Positions 7,922 through 16,987 of a stretch of 64,000 nucleotides of DNA are shown here, piece after piece. The notes beneath the pieces were generated by a model, which was not told where the DNA came from, did not search any database, and was given only the letters and a program-made list of their open reading frames with translations. Source of the DNA: Variovorax paradoxus NBRC 15149 (lineage in GTDB: Bacteria; Pseudomonadota; Gammaproteobacteria; Burkholderiales; Burkholderiaceae_C). Made by a program: the position numbers and the translations under genes. The stretch lies in contig NZ_BCUT01000005.1 of the NCBI RefSeq assembly GCF_001591365.1, positions 558,001 through 622,000 on the forward strand, read 5' to 3'. The number at the start of each line of letters is the position of its first letter. The first letter of the stretch is position 1.

Positions 7922-8868
7922 TCGCCGTAGCGGCCGCTGAAGGCGTGCACGTTGGCGCGGTCCCAGCGCCCGGCGCTGTCGTCGCGCGCCTCGGCACCCG
8001 CGAGCCCTTCGATGCGCTGCACGCGCGCCTCGAAGTTCGGATCGAAGAACAGCGGAAACGAGAGCCGGTCCCGGCCCGAGGTGTTGCGCTTCACGCGGTG
8101 CGGCGTCGACTTGTAGAGCCCGCCGGTCATGCGGTCGAGCATGTCGCCGATGTTGCAGACGAAGGCGCCCGGAACCGGCGGCGCATCGATCCAGCCGCCG
8201 GGCGTGTGCACCGCGAGGCCGCCCACGTCGTCCTGGTGCAGGATGGTGAGCAGGCCGTAGTCGGTGTGCTCGCCCACGCCCCATTGCACGTCCAGGCCCT
8301 CGGGCACGGGCTGGGAGGGATAGTTGAACAGGCGGAACAGGATCAGCGGGTCAGCGGTGTAACGCTCGGCGAAATACGCGGCCGGCAGGCCGAGGCTCAG
8401 CGCGATGCCCTCCATCAGCCGGTGGCCCAGCTGCGTGACGGCCGCCATGTAGGCGAGGATGGTTTCGCGCAAACCCGGCACATCGGGGAACAGATTCGGC
8501 CCGTGCACCGGCGTCTTCGCCTGCACCAGCGGATGCGAGGTGGGCAGCTCGGTGCCGAGGTAGAGGCCTTCCTTCCAGTCGGGCCGGCCCGAGGTCAGCT
8601 CGCCGCCGAGCGGAAAGTAGCCGCGCCAGGCGCGCCCACCCAGCGCCATGCGCCACTGCATCTTGGTTTCTTCGGGCAGCTCGAAGAAGCGGTGGCTCAG
8701 CTCTTCGAGGCGCCGCACCAGCGCCGCGTCGACGCCGTGGCCCGTGGCATAGAAGAAGCCGTGCGCGCGGCAGGCGGCACCGATCTGCGCGGCCACGCCT
8801 TCGCGGCCAGGGGCGCCGGCCACGAGCGGGGCGACGTCGATCACGGGAAGCGTCTGCGGGTCGGTCAT
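7864..8868 (-). CDS. 2-oxoglutarate/Fe(II)-dependent oxygenase, isopenicillin N synthase-like
   Basis: A 334-residue cytosolic enzyme of the IPNS-like 2OG-Fe(II) oxygenase superfamily. The N-terminal DIOX_N domain (about 7-120) begins TLPVIDVAPL. The iron triad is H201 and D203 (GEHTDYG) and H257 (PHRVKRN); R268 and S270 (RLS) would bind 2-oxoglutarate. Fully intact motifs suggest activity. It follows the ABC ATPase gene after 16 bases on the same strand, so it may act on the compound brought in by that importer; that is inferred. An alternative ATG lies at 8883. Substrate unknown. Confidence 0.9.
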   Translation of the reverse strand: MTDPQTLPVIDVAPLVAGAPGREGVAAQIGAACRAHGFFYATGHGVDAALVRRLEELSHRFFELPEETKMQWRMALGGRAWRGYFPLGGELTSGRPDWKEGLYLGTELPTSHPLVQAKTPVHGPNLFPDVPGLRETILAYMAAVTQLGHRLMEGIALSLGLPAAYFAERYTADPLILFRLFNYPSQPVPEGLDVQWGVGEHTDYGLLTILHQDDVGGLAVHTPGGWIDAPPVPGAFVCNIGDMLDRMTGGLYKSTPHRVKRNTSGRDRLSFPLFFDPNFEARVQRIEGLAGAEARDDSAGRWDRANVHAFSGRYGDYLLAKVSKVFPQLRDEVL

Positions 8869-8884
8869 GGGCGTGGAGAGCATC

Positions 8885-9624
<740 letters not shown>

Positions 9625-9628
<4 letters not shown>

Positions 9629-10347
9629 GCGGATACCTTGGGAGCCGAGACGGCGCTGGCGGTGGACATGCCGCGCCGCGCGAGCCGGCCTTCGAGCCAG
9701 TAGGCGAAGCGTGAGAGGCCGAAGCACAGGATGAAATAGGTCAGGCCCAGGATCAGGTAGATCTGCGCGGGCTTGGTGAACACCTGCGTGTTGATCTGCG
9801 TCGCGATGAACGACACCTCGGCCAGCCCGATGATGTAGCCGAGCGAGGTCTCCCTGATGGTCGAGACGAACTGGTTCACCAGCGAGGGCAGCATGCTGCG
9901 CAGCGCCTGCGGCAGCACCACCAGGCGCATCGCGCGGCCGTAGTCCAGGCCCAGCGCGCGGGCGGTTTCCATCTGGCCGCGCGGCAGGCCCTGGATGCCG
10001 GCGCGCACGATCTCGGCCAGGTAGGCCGCATCGAACACCACCAGCGCGATCAGCATGGTGGTGAACTGGTCGGTCTTCACGCCCGTGACGCTCGGCAGGA
10101 AGAAATAGGCCCAGAAGATCACCATCAGCAAGGGAAGGCCGCGCACCACGAAGACGAAGCCCGTCACCGGCCAGCGCAGCCAGCGCCACGGGCTCACGCG
10201 CGCCAGGCCGAGCACGATGCCCAATGGCAGCGCGAGCACCAGGCCGCAGGAGGCGAGCAGCAGCGTGAGCACCAGTCCGCCGAGCGGCCCGTTCGGGTAC
10301 TGCCCGATCAGGAAGTAGACCCAGTAGTCGTGGATGATCTCTAACAT
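9625..10347 (-). CDS. Amino-acid ABC transporter permease (HisM/GlnP type), second of two
   Basis: A 240-residue permease of the polar amino-acid family with about five helices. The EAA-type cytoplasmic loop METARALGLDYGRAMRLVVL precedes PQALRSMLPSLVNQF, the contact site for the ATPase. It lies 13 bases after the other permease gene and overlaps the ATPase gene by four bases, so the two permeases probably form a heterodimer. Confidence 0.93.
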
Positions 10348-10360
10348 CTCGTCGACAGCC

Positions 10361-11056
10361 CTAGATGGTCCGCACCGGGAACCGGTGGTGGTACCAGGTC
10401 GCCAGCCCCGTGATGGCGAGCGACACCGTCAGGTACGCCGCGCTCGCGAACGCGAACGACTCGAAGCTGCGGAAGCTCGCGCTCTCGACCTGCCCGGCCT
10501 GGTACATCAGCTCGGCCACGCCGATCACGGTGGCGATCGAGGTGTTCTTCCACAGGCTCAGCGTCTGCGAGATCAGCGGCGGCACCGTCACGCGCAGCGC
10601 CTGCGGCAGCACCACGCGGCGCATGGCGCCCAGGAAGCTGAAGCCCAGCGCGCGGCCGGCCTCGAACTGCACCGTGGGAATCGCGCGGATGCCGCTGCGG
10701 ATGTCCTCCGCCATGAAGGCGGCCGTGTAGAGCGACAGCGCGATGATGGCGCTGTAGGCCTCGATGTGGCCCGCATAGAGCCACTGCTTGATGCCCTCGG
10801 GCAGCAGCTCGGGCGCGCCGAAGTACCAGAAGAGCATGTGCGCGAGCAGCGGGATGTTGCGGATGGTCTCCACGTATGCAAAGCCGAGCCAGCGCAGCGG
10901 CGCGAGCGGCGAAAGGCGCAAGAGCGCCACCACCAGCGCGATCGGCAGCGCCAGCACGAGCGAGGCCGCGAGCAGCTGCAGCGACAGCCACAGGCCCGCG
11001 ACCAGCATGTCGTGGTACTTGCCGGTCAGCAGCAGCGAATAGTCGAACAGGGGCAT
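10361..11056 (-). CDS. Amino-acid ABC transporter permease, first of two
   Basis: A 231-residue polar amino-acid permease. The ATPase-contact loop is FEAGRALGFSFLGAMRRVVL followed by PQALRVTVPPLISQTLSLWK. NIPLLAHMLFWYFGAPELLP resembles the GltJ/AatQ group for acidic amino acids, which hints at glutamate/aspartate, but specificity is not certain. A GTG at 11074 is in frame, but the ATG at 11056 gives the normal start at MPLFDYSLLL. Confidence 0.92.
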   Translation of the reverse strand: MPLFDYSLLLTGKYHDMLVAGLWLSLQLLAASLVLALPIALVVALLRLSPLAPLRWLGFAYVETIRNIPLLAHMLFWYFGAPELLPEGIKQWLYAGHIEAYSAIIALSLYTAAFMAEDIRSGIRAIPTVQFEAGRALGFSFLGAMRRVVLPQALRVTVPPLISQTLSLWKNTSIATVIGVAELMYQAGQVESASFRSFESFAFASAAYLTVSLAITGLATWYHHRFPVRTI

Positions 11057-11112
11057 GGGGGGCGACAGTATCACTGCCGAGGACTGTTCAGAGGCCGCAA
11101 GCCCCCATCCCG

Positions 11113-11134
11113 GCCTTCCCCCGGAAGGGGAAGG
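11113..11134. repeat. Interspersed CCTTCCCC/GGGGAAGG palindrome
   Basis: A short imperfect palindrome (CCTTCCCCCGGAAGGGGAAGG) between the binding-protein gene and the first permease gene. It belongs to the same family as the larger inverted repeat at 36971-37084. In the transcript it would form a hairpin after the binding-protein gene. Such hairpins can protect the upstream message, giving more binding protein than permease. Confidence 0.7.
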
Positions 11135-11146
11135 AGAAATACCATG

Positions 11147-11974
11147 TCAGTCGATCTTGTCGCTCTCGAGCTTGAAGTCGCGCGTCTGGAAGCCCGAGGC
11201 GGTATTCGGCCCATACCACTTGACGAAGATCTTCTGCGCTTCGCCCGACTTCTCGAGCTCGCGCAGCGTGTCGTCCACCACGGCCTTGAGTGCGCTCTCG
11301 CCCTTCTTGATGCCGATGGCCAGTGCCTCGGTGCTCAGGTTCTGCTTGAGCACCACGTACTGGGCCTTCTGCGGGCCGAGCTTGGCGTAGCTGCGCAGCA
11401 GCGCGGCCTCGTCGTCCACGTAGCCCACGCCCTTGCCCTGCTGCAGCGCCTGGAAGGCCTGCTGGCTGGTGTCGAAGGTCACGACCTCGGCGGTGGGCAC
11501 GGCCTTGCGGATGTTGGGCTCCTGCGTGCCGCCGCGGATGGTCAGCACCTTCTTGCCGGCGAGCTGCGGCACCTCGGTGATGCCGCTGTCCTTCTTCACG
11601 ATGGCCTTCTGGCCGGTGACGAAGGTGGTCAGCGAGAAGTCGATCTGCGCCTCGCGCTCCTTGTTGTGCGTGAGGCCGGCCGCCACCAGGTCGACGTGGC
11701 CCTGCTGCAGTTCGGGAATGCGCGCGGCCACGGCAATCTGCTTGAGCACCGGCTTCACGCCGATCTTCTTGGCAATGGCGTTCACCAGGTCGACCTCGTA
11801 GCCGACGATCTGCCGCGTCTTCGGGTCGATGAAGGTCGCGGGCTCGTCGGTGCCGAGCACGCCGACCACGAGTTCGCCCTTCTTCTTGATGTCGGCGAGC
11901 TGGTCGGCATGGGCGGCGATGCCCGTCAGCAGGGTGGAGGCGGCGAGGGCCGCGGCAAGCAGGGTGTGGCGCAT
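11147..11974 (-). CDS. Amino-acid ABC transporter substrate-binding protein
   Basis: A 275-residue periplasmic protein with a signal peptide (MRHTLLAAALAAS...AHA, cut near residue 23). The mature part has the SBP_bac_3 fold: KKGELVVGVLGTDEPATFID, then GYEVDLVNAIAKKIGVKP, then DLVAAGLTHNKEREAQIDFS, as in glutamate/aspartate and general polar amino-acid binders. The ATG at 11974 is preceded by GGAG and starts the signal peptide; upstream frame to 12145 is non-coding. It is the first gene of the leftward importer operon. Confidence 0.93.
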   Translation of the reverse strand: MRHTLLAAALAASTLLTGIAAHADQLADIKKKGELVVGVLGTDEPATFIDPKTRQIVGYEVDLVNAIAKKIGVKPVLKQIAVAARIPELQQGHVDLVAAGLTHNKEREAQIDFSLTTFVTGQKAIVKKDSGITEVPQLAGKKVLTIRGGTQEPNIRKAVPTAEVVTFDTSQQAFQALQQGKGVGYVDDEAALLRSYAKLGPQKAQYVVLKQNLSTEALAIGIKKGESALKAVVDDTLRELEKSGEAQKIFVKWYGPNTASGFQTRDFKLESDKID

Positions 11975-12052
11975 GGTTGTTCTCACTCCGGATGAAAAGA
12001 CGAAGGGCTGGACCCTATCAACAAAACCCACGATTATTAAATCCTCAATCGA

Positions 12053-12064
12053 CATATGCATATG
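12053..12064. promoter_or_regulatory. Perfect 12-bp palindrome in the binding protein / fabV divergent region
   Basis: CATATGCATATG is a perfect palindrome in the AT-rich centre of the 191-bp divergent region between the substrate-binding protein gene (start 11974) and fabV (start 12166). It could be an operator for either side; no regulator gene is adjacent, so this is a guess. Confidence 0.3.
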
Positions 12065-12165
12065 GCCTTGCCGGATCGGCCCTGGCACGGCCTGGGTTAA
12101 ATTCGCGGCGCAAAAACCCGCGCCCCCGGCCCCCGCGGCATCCATCTTCAGCGAGCGAGCTCTTC

Positions 12166-13353
12166 ATGATCATCAAACCGCGCGTGCGTGGCTTCATCTG
12201 CGTCACGACCCATCCTGCGGGCTGCGAGGCCAACGTCAGGCAGCAGATCGGCTATGTCAAGGCGAAGGGGCCGATTGCGGACGGGCCGAAGCGGGTGCTG
12301 GTCATCGGCGCATCGACCGGCTACGGCCTGGCCGCGCGCATCACCGCGGCCTTCGGCTGCGGCGCCGGCACGCTGGGCGTCTTCTTCGAGCGGCCCGGCA
12401 GCGAGAGCAAGCCCGGCTGGTACAACACGGCCGCCTTCCACCGCGCCGCCGCGCAAGAGGGCCTCTACGCCAAGAGCATCAACGGCGACGGTTTTTCGGA
12501 CGACGTGAAGCAGAAAACCATCGACGCCATTCGCGAGGACCTGGGCCAGGTCGACCTCGTCGTCTACAGCCTGGCCGCGCCGCGGCGCACCCATCCGAAG
12601 ACCGGCGAGGTCTTCAATTCGACGCTCAAGCCCATCGGCAAGGCCGTGAGCCTGCGCGGCCTCGACACCGACAACGAAGCCGTCAAGGACACCGTGCTCG
12701 AGCCCGCCACGCAGAAGGAGATCGACGACACCGTGGCCGTGATGGGCGGCGAAGACTGGCAGATGTGGATCGATGCGCTGCAGGCCGCCGGCGTGCTGGC
12801 CGATGGCGCGAAGACCACCGCCTTCACCTACCTGGGCGAGCGCATCACCCACGACATCTACTGGAACGGCTCCATCGGCGCCGCCAAGAAGGACCTCGAC
12901 CAGAAGGTGCTCGGCATCCGCGCCGGGCTGGCTGCCAAGGGCGGCGATGCGCGGGTCTCGGTGCTGAAGGCGGTGGTCACGCAGGCGAGCTCGGCGATTC
13001 CGGTGATGCCGCTGTACCTGTCGCTGCTGTTCAAGGTGATGAAGGCCGAGGGCACGCACGAGGGCTGCATCGAGCAGGTGTACGGGCTTTTTGCCGACAG
13101 CCTCTGCGGCAGCGCGCCGCACCTCGACGAGGAGGGCCGGCTGCGCGCAGACTACAAGGAACTGTCCCCGCAAGTGCAGGCGCGCGTGACGGGGCTCTGG
13201 CCGCAGGTCACGAGCCAGAACGTCCACGAACTCACCGATCTCGCCGGCTACAAGGCGGAGTTCCTGCGCCTTTTCGGCTTCGGCATCGAAGGCGTGGACT
13301 ACGAGGCCGACGTGAATCCCGACGTGGGAATTCCGAACCTCGTCCAGGCCTGA
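12166..13353 (+). CDS. fabV: Trans-2-enoyl-ACP/CoA reductase (NADH), FabV
   Basis: A 395-residue single-chain short-chain dehydrogenase relative that reduces enoyl-ACP in the last step of fatty-acid elongation and is naturally insensitive to triclosan. The opening MIIKPRVRGFICVTTHP is typical of FabV, the NAD loop is VLVIGASTGYGLAAR (44-58), and the catalytic Y-x8-K pair is Y232 and K241. PMPLYLSLLFKVMK lies in the substrate-binding loop. The ATG at 12166 matches the family start; upstream frame is not coding. Whether a FabI also exists cannot be seen here. Confidence 0.97.
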   Translation: MIIKPRVRGFICVTTHPAGCEANVRQQIGYVKAKGPIADGPKRVLVIGASTGYGLAARITAAFGCGAGTLGVFFERPGSESKPGWYNTAAFHRAAAQEGLYAKSINGDGFSDDVKQKTIDAIREDLGQVDLVVYSLAAPRRTHPKTGEVFNSTLKPIGKAVSLRGLDTDNEAVKDTVLEPATQKEIDDTVAVMGGEDWQMWIDALQAAGVLADGAKTTAFTYLGERITHDIYWNGSIGAAKKDLDQKVLGIRAGLAAKGGDARVSVLKAVVTQASSAIPVMPLYLSLLFKVMKAEGTHEGCIEQVYGLFADSLCGSAPHLDEEGRLRADYKELSPQVQARVTGLWPQVTSQNVHELTDLAGYKAEFLRLFGFGIEGVDYEADVNPDVGIPNLVQA

Positions 13354-13379
13354 CAGGCGCACAGAGGGATACTCCCGCC

Positions 13380-13799
13380 ATGCAGATTCACGAAAAGCCT
13401 CCCGCCGATACCCCCTTCGAATGGATCGGGGGCGAACCCCGGGTGCAGGCGCTGGTCGACCGCTTCTACGACCTGATGGAGCTCGAACCGGCCTATGCGC
13501 AGCTGCGCGCGGTGCACGGCACCAGCCTCGACAACGCGCGCCAGCGCCTCTTCTGGTTCCTGTGCGGCTGGCTCGGCGGCCCGCAGCACTACACCGACCG
13601 CTTCGGCCATCCGATGCTGCGCGCGCGGCATCTGCCGCAAAGCATCGGCGGCCACAGCATCGGCATCAAGGAGCGCGACCAGTGGCTGGCCTGCATGGAC
13701 CAGGCCATGGGCGAGACCGGCGTGCCCGAGGGGTTGCGCGCACGCCTGCGCGATTCGTTTTTCCAGACGGCCGACTGGATGCGCAATCGCGGCGAATAA
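13380..13799 (+). CDS. Group II truncated haemoglobin (trHbO)
   Basis: A 139-residue two-over-two globin. Key residues fit group II: tyrosine B10 is Y30 (RFYDLM), the proximal haem histidine F8 is H84 (RARHLP), and tryptophan G8 is W102 (QWLACM). Group II proteins bind oxygen tightly and can take part in NO or peroxide chemistry. It starts 26 bases after the fabV stop and 29 bases before an FAD-dependent reductase gene, a possible electron donor (inferred). Confidence 0.93.
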   Translation: MQIHEKPPADTPFEWIGGEPRVQALVDRFYDLMELEPAYAQLRAVHGTSLDNARQRLFWFLCGWLGGPQHYTDRFGHPMLRARHLPQSIGGHSIGIKERDQWLACMDQAMGETGVPEGLRARLRDSFFQTADWMRNRGE

Positions 13800-13828
13800 A
13801 TAAAACAGGCAACGAAAGATCCTCTTCC

Positions 13829-15052
13829 ATGAATTCCATCGTCATCATCGGCGGCGGCCACGCCGCGGCCCAGCTTTGCGCGGGGCTGGCTGAAGCCGGG
13901 CAGGGCGCGCGCGTGCACCTGGTCTGCGAGGAGGCTTGCGAGCCGTACCACCGGCCGCCGCTGTCGAAGGCCTTTCTCAAGAGCGCCGAGGAAACCACGC
14001 AGCCGCACAAGGCCGCCGACTGGTACCGCGAAGCGGGCATCACGCTGCACCTGGGCGACGCGGCGGTGGCCATCGACCGCGAGGCGCACACCGTCACCTT
14101 GCGCTCGGGCGCGATCCTGCCGTGGGAGCGGCTGGTGCTGGCCACCGGCACGCGCGCGCGGCAGATGCCCGACCTGCAGCCCGGCCTCGAGAACGTGGCC
14201 AGCCTGCGCGCCGCCGACGAAGCGCATCGCCTGCGCTCTCGGCTGGCTGCCGCGCAGCAGGTCACGGTGCTGGGCGGCGGCTTCATCGGGCTCGAAGTGG
14301 CGGCCACCGCCAAGGCGCTCGGCAAGAGCGTGCAGGTGATCGAGAGCGCGCCGCGGCTGCTGGGCCGCGCCGTGTCTCCCGAGCTGTCGGCGCACGTGCT
14401 CGCCACCCATCGCGCAGCGGGCATCGACATCGTGCTCGGCGCGCGCACCGGCGCGTTCGAGGTCGAGGGCGAGCGGCTGCTGTCGATTCAGGTCAACGGC
14501 GTGAAGCAGCCGGTGGACCTGCTGCTGCTGGGCATCGGCGCGGTGCCCGAGACGGCGCTGGCGCAGGCCGCAGGCATCGAGTGCGCCGACGGCATCGTGG
14601 TCGATGGCCACATGCAGACCAGCGCGCCCGACGTGCTCGCCGTGGGCGATTGCACGCGCTTTCCCGACCGCCGCGCGGGCCGCGCGCTGCGGCTCGAATC
14701 GGTGCAGAACGCGAACGACCAGGCGCGCACCGCCGTGGCCACGTTGACCGGCGCGCCGCGTCTGCACGACGCGGTGCCATGGTTCTGGTCCGACCAGGGC
14801 AGCATGCGCCTGCAGATGGTCGGCCTGATGCCGGCCGAGGGCACGCCGGGCCTGGTCAGCGTGCGCCGCGCCGGCCCCAAGCCCGAGGCGTTCTCGCTGT
14901 TCCACTATGTCGACGGGCAGCTCGCGTGCGTCGAGTCGGTCAATGCGCCGGTCGATCACATGATGAGCCGCAAGCTGCTCGAGGCGGGGCGCAGCCCCGA
15001 TGCGGCGGCAGTGGCGGATGCCTCGATCCCGCTGAAGAACCACCTGTCCTAG
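13829..15052 (+). CDS. FAD-dependent NAD(P)H oxidoreductase (ferredoxin/rubredoxin reductase type)
   Basis: A 407-residue flavoprotein. The FAD-binding Rossmann motif is IVIIGGGHAAAQLC at the N-terminus, the NAD motif is VLGGGFIGLEVAA (about 148-160), and the second FAD motif is VLAVGDCTRFPD. YHRPPLSKAFLK matches the rhodocoxin/putidaredoxin reductase group, which pass electrons from NADH to small ferredoxins or, in some cases, globins. A C-terminal reductase domain (about 325-400) is complete. Its place right after the truncated haemoglobin gene suggests a functional pair. Confidence 0.9.
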   Translation: MNSIVIIGGGHAAAQLCAGLAEAGQGARVHLVCEEACEPYHRPPLSKAFLKSAEETTQPHKAADWYREAGITLHLGDAAVAIDREAHTVTLRSGAILPWERLVLATGTRARQMPDLQPGLENVASLRAADEAHRLRSRLAAAQQVTVLGGGFIGLEVAATAKALGKSVQVIESAPRLLGRAVSPELSAHVLATHRAAGIDIVLGARTGAFEVEGERLLSIQVNGVKQPVDLLLLGIGAVPETALAQAAGIECADGIVVDGHMQTSAPDVLAVGDCTRFPDRRAGRALRLESVQNANDQARTAVATLTGAPRLHDAVPWFWSDQGSMRLQMVGLMPAEGTPGLVSVRRAGPKPEAFSLFHYVDGQLACVESVNAPVDHMMSRKLLEAGRSPDAAAVADASIPLKNHLS

Positions 15053-15066
15053 CGGCGGGCCCGCAG

Positions 15067-15723
15067 TCAGCGCCGCGCCGGCGCCAGCAGCACCACGAGC
15101 GCGCCGGCCCCGCCTTCGGCCGGCTTGGCCTGCACGAAGGCGATCACCTCGTTCTTCTGGATCAGCCAGCGCTGCGTCTTGGTCTTGAGCACCGGCTGCT
15201 TGCCGGGCGAGCCCAGGCCCTTGCCGTGCACCACGCGCACGCAGCGCAGCCCCTGCTTGTAGGCATTGCGGATGAAGCCGCCGAGCGCCTCGCGCGCCTC
15301 GTCGCTGCGCAGGCCGTGCAGGTCGACCTGCGCCTGGATGCTCCAGTCGCCCTTGCGCAGCCGCGCGGTCACGTCGGTGCCGATGCCGGGGCGGCGAAAG
15401 CTCATGGCGTCGTCGACGTCGAGCAGGGTGGTCACGTCGAACTCGTCGGACAGGGACTCGCGCAGCACGCGCTGCTCGTCGAGCTGGTGCTGCACCGGGA
15501 TGGGCGCCGGCGGCTCGGGCGCGAGCGGCACCACGGCCTTGCGGCGCAGCGGCTCGGTGGCGCCGATGGCGCGCGCGAACAGGTCTTTCTCGGCCAAGCG
15601 CTTGCGCTCGGCCGCGGCCTTGGCGGCGGCTGCCGCTGCTTCGCGCTCGCGGGTCTCGGCCAGGGCGCGCTGCACCTGCTTCAGGTCGGCCAGGTTCTTG
15701 ATGGGCGGCGTGCGGGAGGCCAT
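15067..15723 (-). CDS. Smr/MutS2-domain endonuclease-like protein
   Basis: A 218-residue protein with a long charged, alanine-rich coiled-coil start (about 15-60) and a C-terminal Smr domain. The domain shows VDLHGL and VVHGKG, the two conserved histidine motifs of Smr nucleases, followed by KQPVLKTKTQRWL. Stand-alone Smr proteins of this type (SmrA/YdaL, YfcN-like) cut nucleic acid; some act in ribosome rescue. The start overlaps the radC stop as ATGA. The frame stays open upstream to 16899 but that part is antisense shadow. Confidence 0.9.
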   Translation of the reverse strand: MASRTPPIKNLADLKQVQRALAETREREAAAAAAKAAAERKRLAEKDLFARAIGATEPLRRKAVVPLAPEPPAPIPVQHQLDEQRVLRESLSDEFDVTTLLDVDDAMSFRRPGIGTDVTARLRKGDWSIQAQVDLHGLRSDEAREALGGFIRNAYKQGLRCVRVVHGKGLGSPGKQPVLKTKTQRWLIQKNEVIAFVQAKPAEGGAGALVVLLAPARR

Positions 15724-16400
15724 CAGAGCAGCCCTTTCTCGGCCATCGAATAGCTCTGGCCGGCGCTGACGATCACATGGTCGAGCACGCGCACGTCGAT
15801 CAGCGAAAGCGCGGCCCTGAGCGTCTGCGTGAGCGACTCGTCGGCCCGCGAGGGCTCGATGCTGCCGCTCGGATGGTTGTGCGACAGCACCACGGCCGCG
15901 GCCTGGTGGTGCAGCGCACGCGTGACCACTTCGCGCGGGTAGACGCTGGTCTGGGTGAGCGTTCCGCGAAACAGCTCCTCCAGCACGATCAGCCGGTGCT
16001 GCGCATCGAGAAACAGCACCGCGAACACCTCGTAGGGGCGCGATCCGATGTGCAGCTGCAGGTACTGCTTGACGGTGCCGGGCGAGTCGAACACCGTGCG
16101 CTCCTTCAGGCGCTCGGCCATGGCGCGGCGCGCCAGTTCGAGCACGGCGATGAGCTCGGCGCGCTTGGCGTCGCCGCCCATGCCCTTGATCACCTTCAGG
16201 TCCTCGGCGCTCGTCTGCAGCAGGCCCGAAAGGCCGCCGAAGTGGTCGAGCAGCTCCTGCGCGAGCTGGAGCACGTTTTTTCCCGCCACGCCGGTGCGCA
16301 GCAGCAACGCCAGCAGCTCGGCGTCGGCCAGCGCGGCGGCGCCCCGCGCGATGAGCTTTTCGCGCGGGCGGGCGTGGGCGGGGAGATCCTTGAATGCCAT
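15723..16400 (-). CDS. radC: RadC-family JAB-domain protein
   Basis: A 225-residue RadC homologue. A helix-hairpin-helix-like region lies at about 68-85 (DLKVIKGMGGDAKRAELI). The C-terminal JAMM metal site HNHPSGSIEPSRAD supplies H174, H176 and D187. The biochemical role of RadC is unsettled; the motif predicts a metalloprotease-like or nuclease fold. It is the first gene of a two-gene operon with the Smr protein, and divergent from fkpB. Confidence 0.95.
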   Translation of the reverse strand: MAFKDLPAHARPREKLIARGAAALADAELLALLLRTGVAGKNVLQLAQELLDHFGGLSGLLQTSAEDLKVIKGMGGDAKRAELIAVLELARRAMAERLKERTVFDSPGTVKQYLQLHIGSRPYEVFAVLFLDAQHRLIVLEELFRGTLTQTSVYPREVVTRALHHQAAAVVLSHNHPSGSIEPSRADESLTQTLRAALSLIDVRVLDHVIVSAGQSYSMAEKGLL

Positions 16401-16509
16401 CGAAAACCTGGGTGAAACCTTGAAAGAGCGGGTGGAAGCCCCCGTTCCTTAAAATGCAGTCCAGTTTATCGGGACACCCACCTTGTCTTTGCCTACCTCC
16501 GCTGCACCC

Positions 16510-16953
16510 ATGTCCCACGTTGTGACTTCCGGCTCGTTCCTGACCCTGCATTACCGGCTGGCCGGTCCGGCGGGCGACATCATCAACACCTTCGCCGACA
16601 AGCCCGCGACCCTGTCGCTGGGCACCGGCGAGCTCTCGCCCGCCATGGAGCAGCGGCTCATGGGCCTGGAAGAGGGCACCCATGCCACCTTCGAGCTGCC
16701 CGCCGGCGAGGCCTTCGGCGAGCGCAATCCCGAGATGCAGCAATGGGTGGCCAGGAAGCTGCTCGCGCAGATGGGCGACCCCGACGAGCAGTACGCGGTC
16801 GGCGACGTGGTGCAGTTCCCCACGCCCGATGGCGCGGGCAGCTATGCGGGCGCGGTGGTCGAATCGAACGAGACCGCGGTGCGCTTCGACTTCAACCATC
16901 CACTGGCCGGGCAGCCCGTGACCTTCGAGGTCCGGCTGATCGGTGTCCTATGA
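16510..16953 (+). CDS. fkpB: FKBP-type peptidyl-prolyl isomerase, SlpA/FkpB-like
   Basis: A 147-residue cytosolic prolyl isomerase of the SlyD/FkpB group. It begins SGSFLTLHYRLAGPAGDII, contains LSLGTGELSPAMEQRLMG (FKBP core) and an inserted chaperone flap at about 65-125 (PAGEAFGERNPEMQQWV...). An in-frame TTG at 16483 would add nine residues; the ATG at 16510 gives the usual FkpB start. The fkpB-ispH order is conserved in many proteobacteria. Confidence 0.92.
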   Translation: MSHVVTSGSFLTLHYRLAGPAGDIINTFADKPATLSLGTGELSPAMEQRLMGLEEGTHATFELPAGEAFGERNPEMQQWVARKLLAQMGDPDEQYAVGDVVQFPTPDGAGSYAGAVVESNETAVRFDFNHPLAGQPVTFEVRLIGVL

Positions 16954-16987
16954 GCGGCCCGGCTGCAAGAACCGCAGGATCCCTGGC

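Noticed and set aside
12083..12097. TGGCAC upstream of fabV as a possible sigma-54 -24 box
   Set aside because: The matching -12 TTGC element at the required distance is absent (GGGT instead).
15723..16899. N-terminal extension of the Smr gene through radC and beyond
   Set aside because: The frame is open, but the ATGA overlap at 15723 and the family length set the start; the upstream translation is not protein-like.
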